Shown here piece by piece: positions 45,764-58,400 of a DNA stretch of 64,000 nucleotides. Source of the DNA: Labyrinthula sp. Ha (Eukaryota > Sar > Bigyra > Labyrinthulida > Labyrinthulaceae). The notes under the pieces were generated by a model. It saw nothing but the letters and a program-made list of their open reading frames with translations. It was not told the DNA's origin and did no database searches. The stretch lies in assembly GCA_015227615.1 (NCBI GenBank), contig JAALGZ010000011.1, positions 744,001 through 808,000 on the forward strand. Reading direction: 5' to 3'. A program made the translations under genes and the position numbers. Positions within the stretch are counted from its first letter, which is position 1. Each line of letters opens with the position of its first letter.

Positions 45764-48700
45764 GTTAAAATATTCATAATATTTATTCATAAAATATTTC
45801 TGCCAATCAAATACAAGGAGTTAGTATTTATCCAATCAACTGAGACGAGAATATTGTGGACTCTCTAGAAATACCTACAATACATCTATAGCGAGCTTTG
45901 GTTCGATTAGATGACAGAGCGAAACTCACTTATTGGCTTAACAGATATTTCTTAGTTTGAAAGAATATGTTCATTGGTTTCTCTAAGAAACAAAAAAGTA
46001 TTGGGCTATTACTCACATTCAACCTCTGAAAGAAACGATATAGTGTGTGTATTTCTATGAAATTGGTGAGCAACAGCAATTTTGTACTCTGGTCATGATA
46101 TTATTTCAGAAATAAAGCTCTATCATTGAATGATGGAAGATTTTCAAGTACATCTCCAAGTGAACGAGAGTTATCTAACAATACACTTAGAGGATTGTTT
46201 ATTGCAGCAACTAGAACCCACCAACAGTGACGGAACCTGCGCCTATTCTTGGAACTGTGAAGCTTATTTTTATTTAAAAGTCGTGTATAAAGAATATTAT
46301 TGTTGCGCTGGATTTCCAACTTCCTGGAAACGTTAGACCAATACACCTAAAACTCATCCAGAATGTTAAAAAATTGAAGCGTTGGGGTAGGTATTGGTTC
46401 ACCCAGATACAGTAATATGATTCTTGCTAATTAAATCTTTAAACCAAAAATAAAATTGGTGCATAGGAACATAAGTGAGCATATAACATTTTTCTTTGCT
46501 CTCTGTCATCGTTTGGTTGTCTGAGTTCCCATACTTCCATATCACTATTCTACCGGCGTTAGTTTCGTAGCTTACTTCACAATTTGATCTTCTGGATGAT
46601 GTTTCAAATATAGCATAACCCAGGTTTTTTACTTGACACAAAAATCTGCAGCAGCAGTTTAAACCAAAAGATGCTGATTTTTCATAGATGCTGTTGCAGA
46701 CACGCTAGATTATGGAGAGCAATAGCAAGGCTAAGTTGTTTCTTTTGCACAAATATTCACATAGATCGAGGATACACTTAACTCTAATTTAAAATATTTT
46801 GATATACACATACTATTTAATCATATTTTATCATTGAATTATGGTCCTTTCAATTTGAGAAATGTATGTCTAAGAACCAAGAAAACCTCTATGATGTATT
46901 CAACCTATTAAATAGCCATATTATACCTACTTTGATCCTTTAAATGAATAATCAAAAAAATTCAAAGATAAAAAGATTAGAAGTATTTTTAACTCAATCT
47001 GTTTGATAAGATAACATGAATACACCTAGCCAATAGGGTTATCAACTGTATATTTTACGATGCTCCTGGAAGGGTTTGGTGAAAGTATATTCAAAACAAC
47101 CTACGCTAAGATGCTAGTAATAAATAATTGTCGGTAATAGGCCTCAAATTAGTATACTTGCAATAAATTCCTTTGAGTTGCGAATTTTTAAAAAGTATAA
47201 AGTAGTGTTTGTTTACCTTTTTAATCATACTAGACGCTGTACACAATCATAGAATTGCACCATTACTTTATCCCAAAAGTCTCCCTGTGAGATGACGGTA
47301 CAAGAAGGAAGCGCCCATTTTCTAGATGAAAGCATTACCTAGAAATGAGTTTTTTTTTATTTATAACAGTAATTACACCTATATTACTAAAATTAAGGAT
47401 TCATTCTGCCGAAGTTTTACTCTAATATCAGAATGAATTTGACTGTATATAACCCTTGATGCATTAACCCAAACAATTAGAGTAAAAAATACAATCATGA
47501 TTATTTGTTTGGTGAGGTCGAATAAGTTGGGAATGATTGATTTACACAAAAAAATAACTCTGAGGTACGATATATTTCCATCCTGCACTCATATTAGAAT
47601 AAATCTTATCTTTCTAATGGAATATTTTACATTGGAAAAACTGGGCTACTACAAAAGGACAATCTTGTGAAGATTATCGAGCTACGCGGTTAGTGTATAT
47701 CCAATGTCTTATTAGATTGGTGCTTATATACCTGTGAAAATTTTTCTATTAAACACGCTCTATTGATATTCCTTGGATAATATTTCATCTGTTTTGATTT
47801 GGTAACTTTCAGAGGGATTCATACGATTGCTGGTCTATGCAAAGATTTTACAATAACTTCTACTTAAAGCATAGTATATCATCGAAAATATTTAATGACG
47901 ATATATCCCTGACGATGTTTTACTTTATTATTATAGTAAAAGCAACGATTTTCTTTCATTCCCTAGAAGGAATTTCAAGGTCATGAAGCAGTAAATTTTT
48001 TTTCTTACTTTCATTCTTAAAAATGACATAAGACAGAAACTGTATGTAAAGGTTAATCCCATATTTTCTTGGTGAACTATATAAATTTTTTTGAGAAAGA
48101 GTCTGATTCTTCCCCTTAAGAAAATTATTTCACTTAAGCCAAAAAATGAATCTGCAAAAGGTCAAGGAACAATAATTTAAAATGGCTTTTATACTATTAG
48201 TCATTAGATTGTTGATTAGCAATATTAATTTTCCTTTCAAAATTTTCAAAGCATTTTTCAAAAGCTCGATTCAAGTTAATTCCCAGCTAACTGGCTTTAG
48301 AAAAACTCAGAAGCAATTTACTTGCACTGTTTCTTGTGACATACCCATGGTTTGATATGCTGTGAATTAATCGAAGTTAAAAAGCGAGAGTCACAGCTGT
48401 CGGGTACTCTAGACTCATATAACCTGGTATTTTAATCAAAACTTCATATGATAAATTTGAATTGCAAAAGAAAAATAACTAAAAGCATTATTTGACACAG
48501 TTGTGTTTTGCAAAATATTCTGGTTAAACTTCTTAAATTTGGTTGGTGTAAAGCTTTAGCAAAGATTGCTACGTCACAGATTACAAAGAGTACAAGGGGT
48601 TTTTACTGAATGTCATCTGTCTCATCTTGTAAGTTGAACCATGCGATTATACTTCTCAACTTTTTTGTATACCAAAAGTCATATTAACCCAGAATTAAAG

Positions 48701-51149
48701 GTTTCTCGATGGCGTATTGAGTCACTATATATCGCTATATTCTAAACTTAGATTCAAAATATAAAATAATCTTATCTTCGTTGCCTTTTTACTAGACCTA
48801 ATCCTAGTAATAATTTTTTGGAGATGGATATTGAATAAAACGATAAAGATAGTGTCATATGTCGAACGTTAATATTTAATATGAATAACTGACTCGATAT
48901 CGTATCACCAATTGCTAATCTTATATTCCATACTAGAGTTGATATAAATGCCTAGCTCAAAATTGATCTTAATAAAATGCTATGAAGTGTATAAATGTTG
49001 TGAAGAAAGAATATTTTGTAAAATAGAGCTAACCCGTATATATTTTAGCTTTCTGAATGCATTAAACATGTGTTCAGGAGCAATATTGAAGTAAACTAAT
49101 GTTTACTCATCTGCTAATATTTTCGATGAAAACAGTTCGAGGGCTACAAATGCGCACTCCTGTGAATGTGATCAGCGAAAAGTTTAAGAAAAAAATACCT
49201 TTTAACTTTTAAAGAAAATGTTAAGTCTACTATACGTGTACTCTGTATTTCTAATTCGTTTCTTAACCAAATAAGAATCATACTCTTTCCATTGCTGAGT
49301 AAGGTTTTGGATGGAGCTTTGCACTAATCAAGGAAGCAACAATAGCTTAAAACTTTTCTAAAAAGAAATCCAATAGTAAAGTATTTTACGAAGGTTAAAT
49401 TTAAACCGGTTGTTCTATAATTGACTATGTCATCGGATAGCTTTACTTGGCGCCTATGAGTTCATTCTGCTCAGAGAGTTTCTTTCATCATTTAGGTATA
49501 CGAATAGTACAAAAAAAGTGAAATCCATTCGTGGTTAAAAAAACTACTGTGGATACCAGTACTTAGCAGCCGATAGTAATATAATAAACATTGTAATGAA
49601 TGTTGTTTAATTATGTCTAATTGTCCACTTTCTCCAGGAGGTAACCTCAATTTGCTGAATTCAAATATGAATTTGCCGCAACAAAAGAGTAACTGCAGCA
49701 TACATCTATTCTCTCGTGGTTACCAGCAAATGAAATATAAAATATTAAAGCAACTCGTATATTTGACCTAAATATTGTCATTGGGGATAGAAGAAAAGCA
49801 GGTAAGTTCTTATGTGCCCTTGAAAATAACAAGCACGTTGAAACTATTAAACACATATACTTGCACGCTTACTCCATATTCCACATCTCCAGTTTAGGGG
49901 CGAGATTCGTTAATAATTTGATAGATTGTTTCAAAAACTTGTTTTGATTCTTTAGAGAAAGTTTGTGTATATGGAAGCATTATTTTTTCTTGGGGAGAAA
50001 GTAGCAAATGCATTCTTAGTAAACCTGTATGCTACGGAAGAATGGCAGTTTGTTTGCAAATACTTTCAGTGCTTGATTATACCTTATTACACTTAAATAG
50101 ACATTTAAAAAATTTTGAGTTTTCTAAGTATTAATGAATAATTTAACTTCCCCTAGTTATTTCAGTTTTCTTAAGACATTTTCGCATATAGGAGACTGGT
50201 TGATTACGATTTGATCAACCCGATGCCTCGAAAGCTGTTGAGATTTCCCATGAAATTCAGAAAAGTGAGTTGGAAATGCATCTCTTGAATATTATTTTCA
50301 GATAGCTAGAAATAACAATTACCTATAATTTATTAATGGCTGTGGCAATTCGCTGATGGTAAGGGGTAAGATCAGAGTAATTGCCTGAATCTTATAGAGT
50401 CGCTTTATTGCTACACAAAATTTAGAGTGAAAAGTACGCATTTCATTAACATTTTATTCATAGAAGTACAAAGGAAAATTTCCACTTAATCAGCTTCTAA
50501 TGAGTTATTTGATGCTAAGATTTTTAGTGTTAACTGTGGCTAGCTGGCCTAGCGATTATAATAACATACACCAATTTAAATTGCCCCATTGAAGTTTTAT
50601 TGGAACCAATCAAATGTTCCTTGTTTAATTCTTGCTAGTCAAAATTACTTTTGATACATTTATCGTAGTTTAGCTTACATCTTTTGGAATGTAACTTTTG
50701 ATCTATCTTTGACCCTAACTGTGCTAAATTTATTTCAGTTCCACAAAACAATTAGCATGACATTACTCGAAAGTTTTAGTGATCAGACCATATTGAAGCA
50801 GATCCTAAAGATAACAGGACTCATGGATTCATACATGCTCTTGAAACTGTACTATTTGCTTAACATATTTCTCTCTTGCAAATTATTGATAATTAGAATC
50901 TTTATAATTGCACCAAACTCTACTTGGATGATACTATGCAAAATCTCCAAAACCCTATAGCTTTTCTTATATCCCTAAGAAAAGAATTCTATTTGAAACC
51001 TGTTCATTGAAAAGCATGAACCTGCAGCACATATGCAACTGTTCCATTTTGTTTATACACTCTTTATAGTAATCTCCCATTGTTACATTCTTACTTAACT
51101 CTTACTATTCTTGCACGAGAACGACGTCATTAAAAGAATCTCCCAAGAA
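45764..51149. other. 5.4-kb gene-poor stretch
   Basis: No gene is supported. Several short frames exist (46130-46336, 50709-50960), but none has a recognisable motif; the one at 50709 is leucine-rich and starts at TTG. The rest is plain A+T-rich DNA with no tandem arrays. Confidence 0.5.
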
Positions 51150-53023
51150 ATGAACTTCATCAAATTAAGATCCGTTAGAATGCGGAGCGGCATTTTAAGA
51201 AATGCGCAAAACGAAAAGATAATAAGAAAAAGACTAGCTTCCAGCACTGTCCTTGGCAACTTGGGTACATGGATTTTTTTCTTCTCACGTGTAGGATACG
51301 AGCATGCAACAGAGACACCAAATTTCTTTACCATGACAAAAATGGTGATCACAGTTGGACCTGAAAGCGACAAGGAAGATAGAATAGAACAGGTATCATG
51401 ATTCTAAATTATTATTTTTAGTTTGTTAAAAATGGTCTTAGAGTTATGAGAATGAATTTCTCTCACGCTTATTACGATGAAGCCAAAGGTAGACTCGACA
51501 GATTAAGAAAAGCTGAGGGAAGTCATATGGCTGGTCAATATTTGGATCACAATGGGCAAACTCATGATGTAGTAAATACAAGAGCAGCACTTTTGGACAC
51601 CAAAGGACCAGAAATCAGAACTGGGAACTTACCAAGTAGTTTCCAATATAAGTTTTATTTTGTAGAAGATGCAAAAATTGACATTTCAACTGGGCAGAAA
51701 GTTATCCTGACAACTGATGAGCAATATAAAGACAAGGTAGAAATTGGAGCAGAGGAGCAGATGATCTACGTTGACTATCTGAAGTTGAAGGATACTGTGG
51801 AAACTGGAGATCAGGTTTTATTAAACGATGGTGCTATTTCTCTGGATGTTGAACAGATTTTGGCTAATGGAAACGTTGAGTGCACGGCTCAAAATGCAGG
51901 ATCTCTTGGTGCGAGAAAAGGGGTGAACTTGCCTGGAAAAATTTTAGATCTTCCTCCTTTGACAGAAAAAGATATGAAGGATCTTTCTTGGGTTAAATTT
52001 TTCTTCTTGTAAGAGAGTAGGGTGTTGCAAATGATGTAGACTTTGTTGCACAGTCTTTTGTTCGTAAAGGATCGGATGTTATAGCATGCAAAGAGTATCT
52101 CCAAGAAGAAGTGGACAAATTAAAACAATCTTCAGGTGAATGACTTAGTGTTTTTACTTTTAGATGCGGTTAATCTGTACCCACCGAAAGTTATTGCAAA
52201 GATAGAAAGCGCAGAGGCTTTGGAAAACTTTGACGAGATTCTGGATGCCGCTGATGGAATTATGGTTGCAAGAGGTGACCTTGGTGTTGAGATCCCATTT
52301 AGAAAAGTTACATTGGCCCAAAAGATTATGATAAGCAAGTGCAATGCTGCTGGAAAACCTGTTATCGTTGCAACCCAGATGCTGGAGAGTATGATCAATA
52401 ACCCCAGACCTACAAGAGCAGAAGTAAGTGATGTAACGAATGCGGTCTATGATGGATGCGATGCTGTGATGCTTAGCGGAGAAAGTGCACAAGGTAAATA
52501 CGTGGTAAAAAGTGTTCAAACTATGAGAAAGATAATTGAAGAAGTTGACAACTACATTGCGTTCAATGAGGCTAGATTTGATCCAACTGCACTTGAACTT
52601 GAGGGTAAGGATAGACAAGAAAGTGTTTGTATCTCAGCAGTGAAAGCGGCGATCTCTTCTGATGCTAAGTTAATCATTGTCCTGGTACGTGGTGGAACAG
52701 CAGCCAGACTCTTGGCGAAATACAGACCAAAACAACCTATTATGGCATTTTGTTTGCACGAGAAGAGTGCAAGGCAGCTGAACATTCATAGAGGTGTTTA
52801 CCCAGTTGTTGGAAAAGGTGAGATCATAGATGAAGAGGCTGGCTCCGCCTCTTCCCCATTTAGAAATTTTAGTCACAGGCACAAGAGCCCTAAAGAAGCA
52901 ATTGATGTGGCAAAGAATATTGGATGGGTAAAGTCAGGAGATACTGTGGTTATTGTTAATGCTCAAGCAGGAGATAAGTCTTACTCTAGTAGCCTTGGTG
53001 TTAACGTAGTTGAAGTAAGATAA
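51150..53023 (+). CDS. Pyruvate kinase, five exons
   Basis: Converts phosphoenolpyruvate and ADP to pyruvate and ATP. Exons: 51150-51264, 51295-51392, 51422-51991, 52021-52135, 52164-53023; introns of 30, 29, 29 and 28 nt, all GT...TAG, phases 1, 0, 0, 1. The joined frame is 585 aa, ending TAA. Diagnostic segments in order: KMVITVGPES, RVMRMNFSHA (substrate-binding Arg-Met-Asn-Phe-Ser-His), LLDTKGPEIRTG, DFVAQSFVRKGSDV, VIAKIESAEALENFDEI (catalytic Lys and metal-binding Glu), MVARGDLGVEIP, ATQMLESMINNPRPTRAEVSDV, DAVMLSGESAQGKY and the C-terminal domain. The first ATG in frame is 51150. The first 36 or so residues are rich in Arg, Lys and Ser with one acid (Glu22), which could be an organelle-targeting sequence. 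The 30-nt first intron keeps frame if retained, so it rests on its T-rich GT...TAG form. It lies 160 bp before the AATF-like gene, same strand. Confidence 0.95.
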
Positions 53024-53183
53024 ATCTTTAATGGGACTAAACTTTATTCTATCTGCAGTATTGAGAGTATATTTCCCCGTATTCGTTGTATTTAAACATG
53101 TTCACATTCTATTAACACCGATGGCTTTATGCTTTAGATATGGCATTACTATTATCAAGCGAATATAGAATAACCATAAAACA

Positions 53184-54347
53184 ATGTCTTTGAAGAAAGA
53201 GTTAGAAAGGTTAAACAAGCCTGCTGCTCTAGAACTTGACCCAGAAGATTTTGATAACAATGAAAATGTACGAGACTATAATCTCTCGGATCTATCTGAT
53301 GTTGAAGATGAAAAGTACGAGGGGATCGCAGCGGCCAAATCAGACTTCGAATTTCTTAGAGACCAACAGAAGGAATACGGTGAACAAGATTCCTTTGTCT
53401 CTGAAAATGAGAAAATTCAATTTGAAAAAATTGAGTCTTCCGATATTGATCTTGAGGTTTCAGATGCAGATGAAGATCTTGATCTTATTGCCAAACCGGT
53501 TGAAGCCGAAGAAACTACAGCTGATGTGGAAAACCAGAGAAATCATGTTCTAGAACAAAACAAACTTATAAATCAAAGTATTGGCCTTCGAATCAGGCTT
53601 CAACCTCTTCTCTTATCAGCACTTAGGTTTCCTGAAACTGTTAAATTGGACTTGAGCCGGAACCTACCTTCTCTGAGTAAAAAACTCACTTCAATAGAAA
53701 ATAACTTGGATGAAACTTTGAAAAGCTTAATTTCCTTGCAATCTTTTTCTTTAAATGATGCTAAAGATCTGTATCAAGAAGACATGTCCGTTAACGGCGA
53801 TGTCTGTTCCTGGCAAAGCCTAAGTAAACGGACAAAAAAATTGAGTAAGTTTTGGGAACCTTGTTTTGACACCTGGCAAGAAAAAACATCCTTTGTTTCA
53901 AAATCTTTGACAAAGAAAATTTCTGAGCAAGTTGGCGACTTGGAGCGATTCGACAAGAAACGTTTCGTAGAAAAGAATCAAGTTTTTCCTGCAGGGACTA
54001 AGATTTTGTTTAATGAGAACAAGGCTAAAGAATTGAAAGGAAAGAACATTTTTAATGATGGAGTTTTCTACGAGCAGATGTTGAAGGATTTTGTGAATTC
54101 TCTTAATGAGATAGGAGAGTATGAAAGAAACGCAAAAGAACAGGATATTTTCGCAGAGGCTTTGAGTCGAAAAAGAAAGAGAAATAAAACAAAGAAAAGA
54201 AACGCTGATACAAAAGCTTCAAAAGGGAGAAAGATTAAATATATCACTCATGAAAAATTAGTGACCTTTTGTGCTCCAAGAAGGATTTTATCCGAGTTCT
54301 CTGCGACTCAACAAAATCAAATTATTAACTCACTGTTTGCTGCATGA
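53184..54347 (+). CDS. AATF/Bfr2 family ribosome-biogenesis protein, 387 aa
   Basis: Nucleolar factor of the small-subunit processome in yeast (Bfr2) and animals (AATF/Che-1). Single-exon ATG-to-TGA frame. The N-terminal 115 residues are very acidic (DVEDEKYEG; SDADEDLDLIAKP). The middle has the AATF domain pattern: QNKLINQSIGLRIRLQPLLL, then FWEPCFDTWQEKT. The C-terminus carries a basic cluster (RKRKRNKTKKRN) followed by the family's best-kept block, DTKASKGRKIKYITHEKLV then FCAPRR (xDTKASKGRKIRYxxHEKLVNFMAP in relatives), and ends with the short helix after NQIINSLF. IFNDGVFYEQMLKDFV matches the IFDDDDFYxxLLRELI block. Length is a little under the usual 500 or so because the acidic and linker parts are short. 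The block matches make the assignment firm. Confidence 0.92.
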   Translation: MSLKKELERLNKPAALELDPEDFDNNENVRDYNLSDLSDVEDEKYEGIAAAKSDFEFLRDQQKEYGEQDSFVSENEKIQFEKIESSDIDLEVSDADEDLDLIAKPVEAEETTADVENQRNHVLEQNKLINQSIGLRIRLQPLLLSALRFPETVKLDLSRNLPSLSKKLTSIENNLDETLKSLISLQSFSLNDAKDLYQEDMSVNGDVCSWQSLSKRTKKLSKFWEPCFDTWQEKTSFVSKSLTKKISEQVGDLERFDKKRFVEKNQVFPAGTKILFNENKAKELKGKNIFNDGVFYEQMLKDFVNSLNEIGEYERNAKEQDIFAEALSRKRKRNKTKKRNADTKASKGRKIKYITHEKLVTFCAPRRILSEFSATQQNQIINSLFAA

Positions 54348-54497
54348 CCTAAACTCCTTATAGCGACGTGAGATGATTTATTGTCTCTCTATGTGATTGA
54401 GTGGCGCGGTTTTGGCAAGCTAGTGCGTAGTATTCACCACAATATCCTCGCCCATCAAAAAATATAATTTTATCCTTTACATTACAAATTACACAAA

Positions 54498-55440
54498 ACC
54501 TTGAACGAATTTGCCCCATTAATCTGTGATAGAGAGGATCGTGCTGTGAAAGTGAACTTTGTAAAGAAGATCCTGCCTTGGTTATGGTATTCTCATATTC
54601 TACATAGATTGTTCAGAGAATTTCAGGTGAAAAGTGTGTTCCAGTGGCTAAACTGCTCAACAGATGGTTTGCATGGGGTTTACCAGTTCGTTTGTGTTCC
54701 ACAAGACACAACTCTAAGGTCGAAATAGCCTCAGTTTGTGATACTTTCGATTATAAATAAAACAATACCTGTGGATTAAATGAATGTTTTCCCTTGATCC
54801 CTATCTTGATGGTATGAAGGAAATATTTGCCAGATGCTGTGCACAGTGTGTGAATAAATGGTATCATCTGTTTCAAATTCATGTCTTGTCCACTGAATAA
54901 CTCCAAAGAAATCAATGGGTGCAATGTTTTTGGAGTTCTAATGGAAAAAGGTAGAGCCGCTAATGCAGTATCTATCTTTAGATCAAGCATTTTTTCAGAT
55001 GCTTGTTACAGCAAATACTTCAAGAAAAGCCTCTGAAACGTTTCCGAGCAAAGCTGTCTCACTGCCTGGCCACCTCGAAGAAGGTACAAATGATCGACAG
55101 AGTCTAAACTGGATAAAGCTGCAAGGAATTCTTTTTGTCGCGTTTCAGTCATATTTTGTATTTCAACTTTCTCAAACTTTAGTCACAAATGGTGCTAGCC
55201 TAGAGACACAGTTAAGGAGTTTTGTTAGAAAACGATCAGAAAATGTTCGGTCAAAAACTACCTCCGCTACATTAATTAGCGAACTTAAAAACTTTTTAAT
55301 ATTTTCAAAGCCTTTACCAAACTTATGCAACTCAACATTTGCAAAACTTATCGTAATTATTGCGTTTTGATCATCAGAAAAGTTGCTAGCGCGTTCTCCA
55401 TGTCTGTTTCTCCTGGAGTCCAGTACCCGTATTGCGGCAA
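54498..55440 (-). pseudogene. Broken paralogue of the leucine-rich gene at 61895-63076
   Basis: Nearly the whole length of the gene at 61895-63076 can be followed here on the same strand. Matching pairs include FENIKKFLSSLINVAEVVFD / VDVEKVIGILYQVEEAVFD; LKIDTALAALPFSIRTPKTL / LGIDVAFGVLPFLIKTSRPL; PQVLFYL / RQVIFYL; and GKPHANHLLSSLATG / CRPHANLLLNCLAKG. The frame carries several stops (TAA after FYL at about 54750, TGA near 54620, TAA near 55005, three TGA near 55150-55190) and a frame change near its start, so it is dead. Most of the alignment is without gaps. It lies head-on to the AATF-like gene, 150 bp past its stop. Amino-acid identity is about 35-40% by eye. Confidence 0.8.
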
Positions 55441-58400
55441 TGCACCAACTTGGATAGTAGACGGGCTTACACTTAGGTAAGAAATGCCAATAAGCACAAA
55501 CCTCATTAGATTTCTTATTTTTTTAATTTCTTATTTCAATTTTAAGTTTACAATAAAACAGAGCTCAACTTGAATATATACTTTGGATATGTCAAAAATA
55601 CTATGTTGCCAGGTAAAATTTTAGGCTTGAAAACATACATTAAGGACAAAGCAAAATTTCAAAATTCTCAGTGATACTACTTTTGCACGCCTTCGACAGA
55701 AGCGCCAGGAACTTCGACCCGACTGAAATAAGGATTCAGACTAATCTGTGTGAACGTTGGTGATCTAGTTGCCTTTAAATGTAGCTGCATTTTCTAACTA
55801 TCTAAAATGACCGACATCTTCATCCTGCAAGAACTACACAAAACTGGAATGCAACGAGTAAAATGTATGCTCAGCATTATTCCAAATAAAATAAAATGTA
55901 TTTAAAAAACTGCATGAAAGGGCCGTGGCTGTAGCGATGTACCTCATGAAAGCACTTGTTAACCAATTTTGTGGAGGTAGAGGGACGTTGCGATAGGATC
56001 CTGAGACTGGTTGATCACTACATATCAAAGTTGAAAAAGGACCAATTTAAACTTGGAGTAGGTTTGTCTAAAGATACAGGGAGTTGACGCAAAATGCTAA
56101 AGGCTTTAAACGTCACAGCCACCTAACCAGGCATATTTCATAACACGGGCACTACAAGAAAATAATGTCGACCAAGAACATCATAAAGGAATACGAAAGC
56201 GATTAAGAAATTTGGTCATGACCAGGGAAAGAGGGGAGAACCCAGTCAAAGTACCAGAGCTCCACCAATAATGCCTGAGGAAGACCAAGAACCTCCAAAG
56301 AGAGACTTTCTAATGTGAAGAACCAGAACAGAACACGCACTATTAATTCACTAATAGGAACTCAACCACCTAAAACGACAGCCACAAAACTTCAAACTTA
56401 ATTTCATGCTCACGTCAAATGCCATAAAAAGTGGATTAAGGAACCAATGAAAAACCAGCGTAAACGCAAATCCTCAAGTATCGAAACTAACCCACTAAAC
56501 TCCAGAAAAGCCTGAAGTATATCCACAACTAAACTGCTAGAAGCATTCCTGCAGCAAAACACAGCTCAAGGACATAAAATAGCGTATCATTCACCACTTG
56601 TATGGTGCAGCAGTTCCCCAGCGAAGTTAACCTGCTACATGAAAACATCAGATTTAACAAAATCATATAAACATCGATCCCAACATCCGCAGAAACCATC
56701 TTGCCATTGATATCACCCTTAATTCCCTGTATGAAATGTTGGGAAAGTACAGAGCTAACAGTCGCAAGATTACTAGTTTGATTTGTGCAACCTTTTAAAG
56801 GTTTGGCCGCATTATGCTCAATATAAGCAGAAGACGTAATTTTATCATCCAGTTTCACGGAATCATGAGAAAGCTCAGACATAAGAAAGAAAAAAAATGA
56901 GAATAATAGAACGGTGAAAGTTAAATTAGTATATGAACAGTGTAGACACAAACGTAGATCTTTTTCTTTGTTAAACGTTGAGATTGGGTTATGGCATAGA
57001 GTCTAACTACCCCCAAGAGTAATCTCACTTTTTTCCAGGTGTAGAGGAAGAGAAAATAGATACTAACTTGCCTTTCCTGTATGTTGCCTTCGATATTGAT
57101 ACAAATATTGTACTTATTGGAGTAGTTTCCCAATAAGTGAATTCAATTTTTCATAACTGAGTTTGTAGCTTAAGTAAAATCATCATAGAGGAATATTATG
57201 ATCATCAAGACTTTATCTCAATTTAGAAGTTCTTTAGCATTGAATTATGGAATGAATTAAAATTATTTTTGGATATTTCTGCTATAGTTTTTGTTTTAAT
57301 TATATGAATAGAATGGGTGATGAACGGGATACGACTCTCATGCTCTGGAGTATCGTAATCCACTTTTTTTATTGGGTCATTGAGAAATCGGGCTACAAGG
57401 CAGAAATTCATACTCAGATAATATTAAAAATAATCACAGGAAAGAAAGCGTTAAGGATGACGTTAGGGAAAAACCAGAAATAGAGGGAAATAACAAAAAT
57501 ACCCACCAATCAAACCAATGATACAAAATGGAATGTATTTCCTGTACTGAGAGTTTGAAATCTTAGTAAAATTTGTTGGATATTGCTTTCGCTCCAGAAA
57601 GAGGGTTTCCCATTACCTTACAGTTTATGAAACTAGTAAAAAGTTTGACGCAACAAGTAAAATATTAAAAAGATGCAAAATTCAGTTTAATGAGAGTGCT
57701 AAATTCACCTTTGATATTTGTACTAAATTTAATCGTAAGCTTTAAAAGTACATTTTCATGTTAACTGTACCAAATATGAAAGACGTGATATGGAGTTTAA
57801 CTAAAACTAAGAAAAAAAACAAGACGAGCTAACTGATTATGGATTTAAGCTCATTGAGACACTTGGTTTCGCTGAAAATTTAATTTGTGCTGCTATTCTG
57901 GTACTTCATTAAGGCTTTCTGGACATTTACTTTGAAAATAAACTTGTTAGAAGGTCAATGAGGAAGGCTAGAAACGAAGAAAACTTATCTGAAAATGCAA
58001 ATATGAGTAGATCGATTGAAGTTTGGAACAAGCTGTCTCAGTAGAAAAAGAACATTTGGGGTAAATTTAAACAATGTAATCACAGGTAAAACTACAGTGC
58101 AAGACCTAACTTTCAAATAATATCTACAAAAAGGATTAACAATACTTGACCAAGGATCGGTTCAGATAGATACAACGCATGATTTTTCAAGATTTCAATT
58201 GCTGGTAATGTTTCCTATCGGCGTTGACCATTTCTCATGTACTCTTAATTTCTGCTACGTTTTATGAAAAAAAAATATTTTTGAAGTAACTCGTGGTCAC
58301 GAGAATCTCGGCCTAATTCATCCTTCTGTATTTATGAGTGACAGAAGTACGGTGCTGGCCAAAGCTGTTGCAGAGTTAGGAGCCACTCATATGAAATTTA

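Noticed and set aside
50709-50960. Leucine-rich 83-codon frame before the pyruvate kinase gene
   Set aside because: TTG start, no motif, and the leucine content follows from the T-rich strand.
54963-55370. 135-codon + strand frame with coding-like length
   Set aside because: It is antisense to the broken leucine-rich paralogue, which explains its openness; the minus-strand reading matches the gene at 61895-63076.
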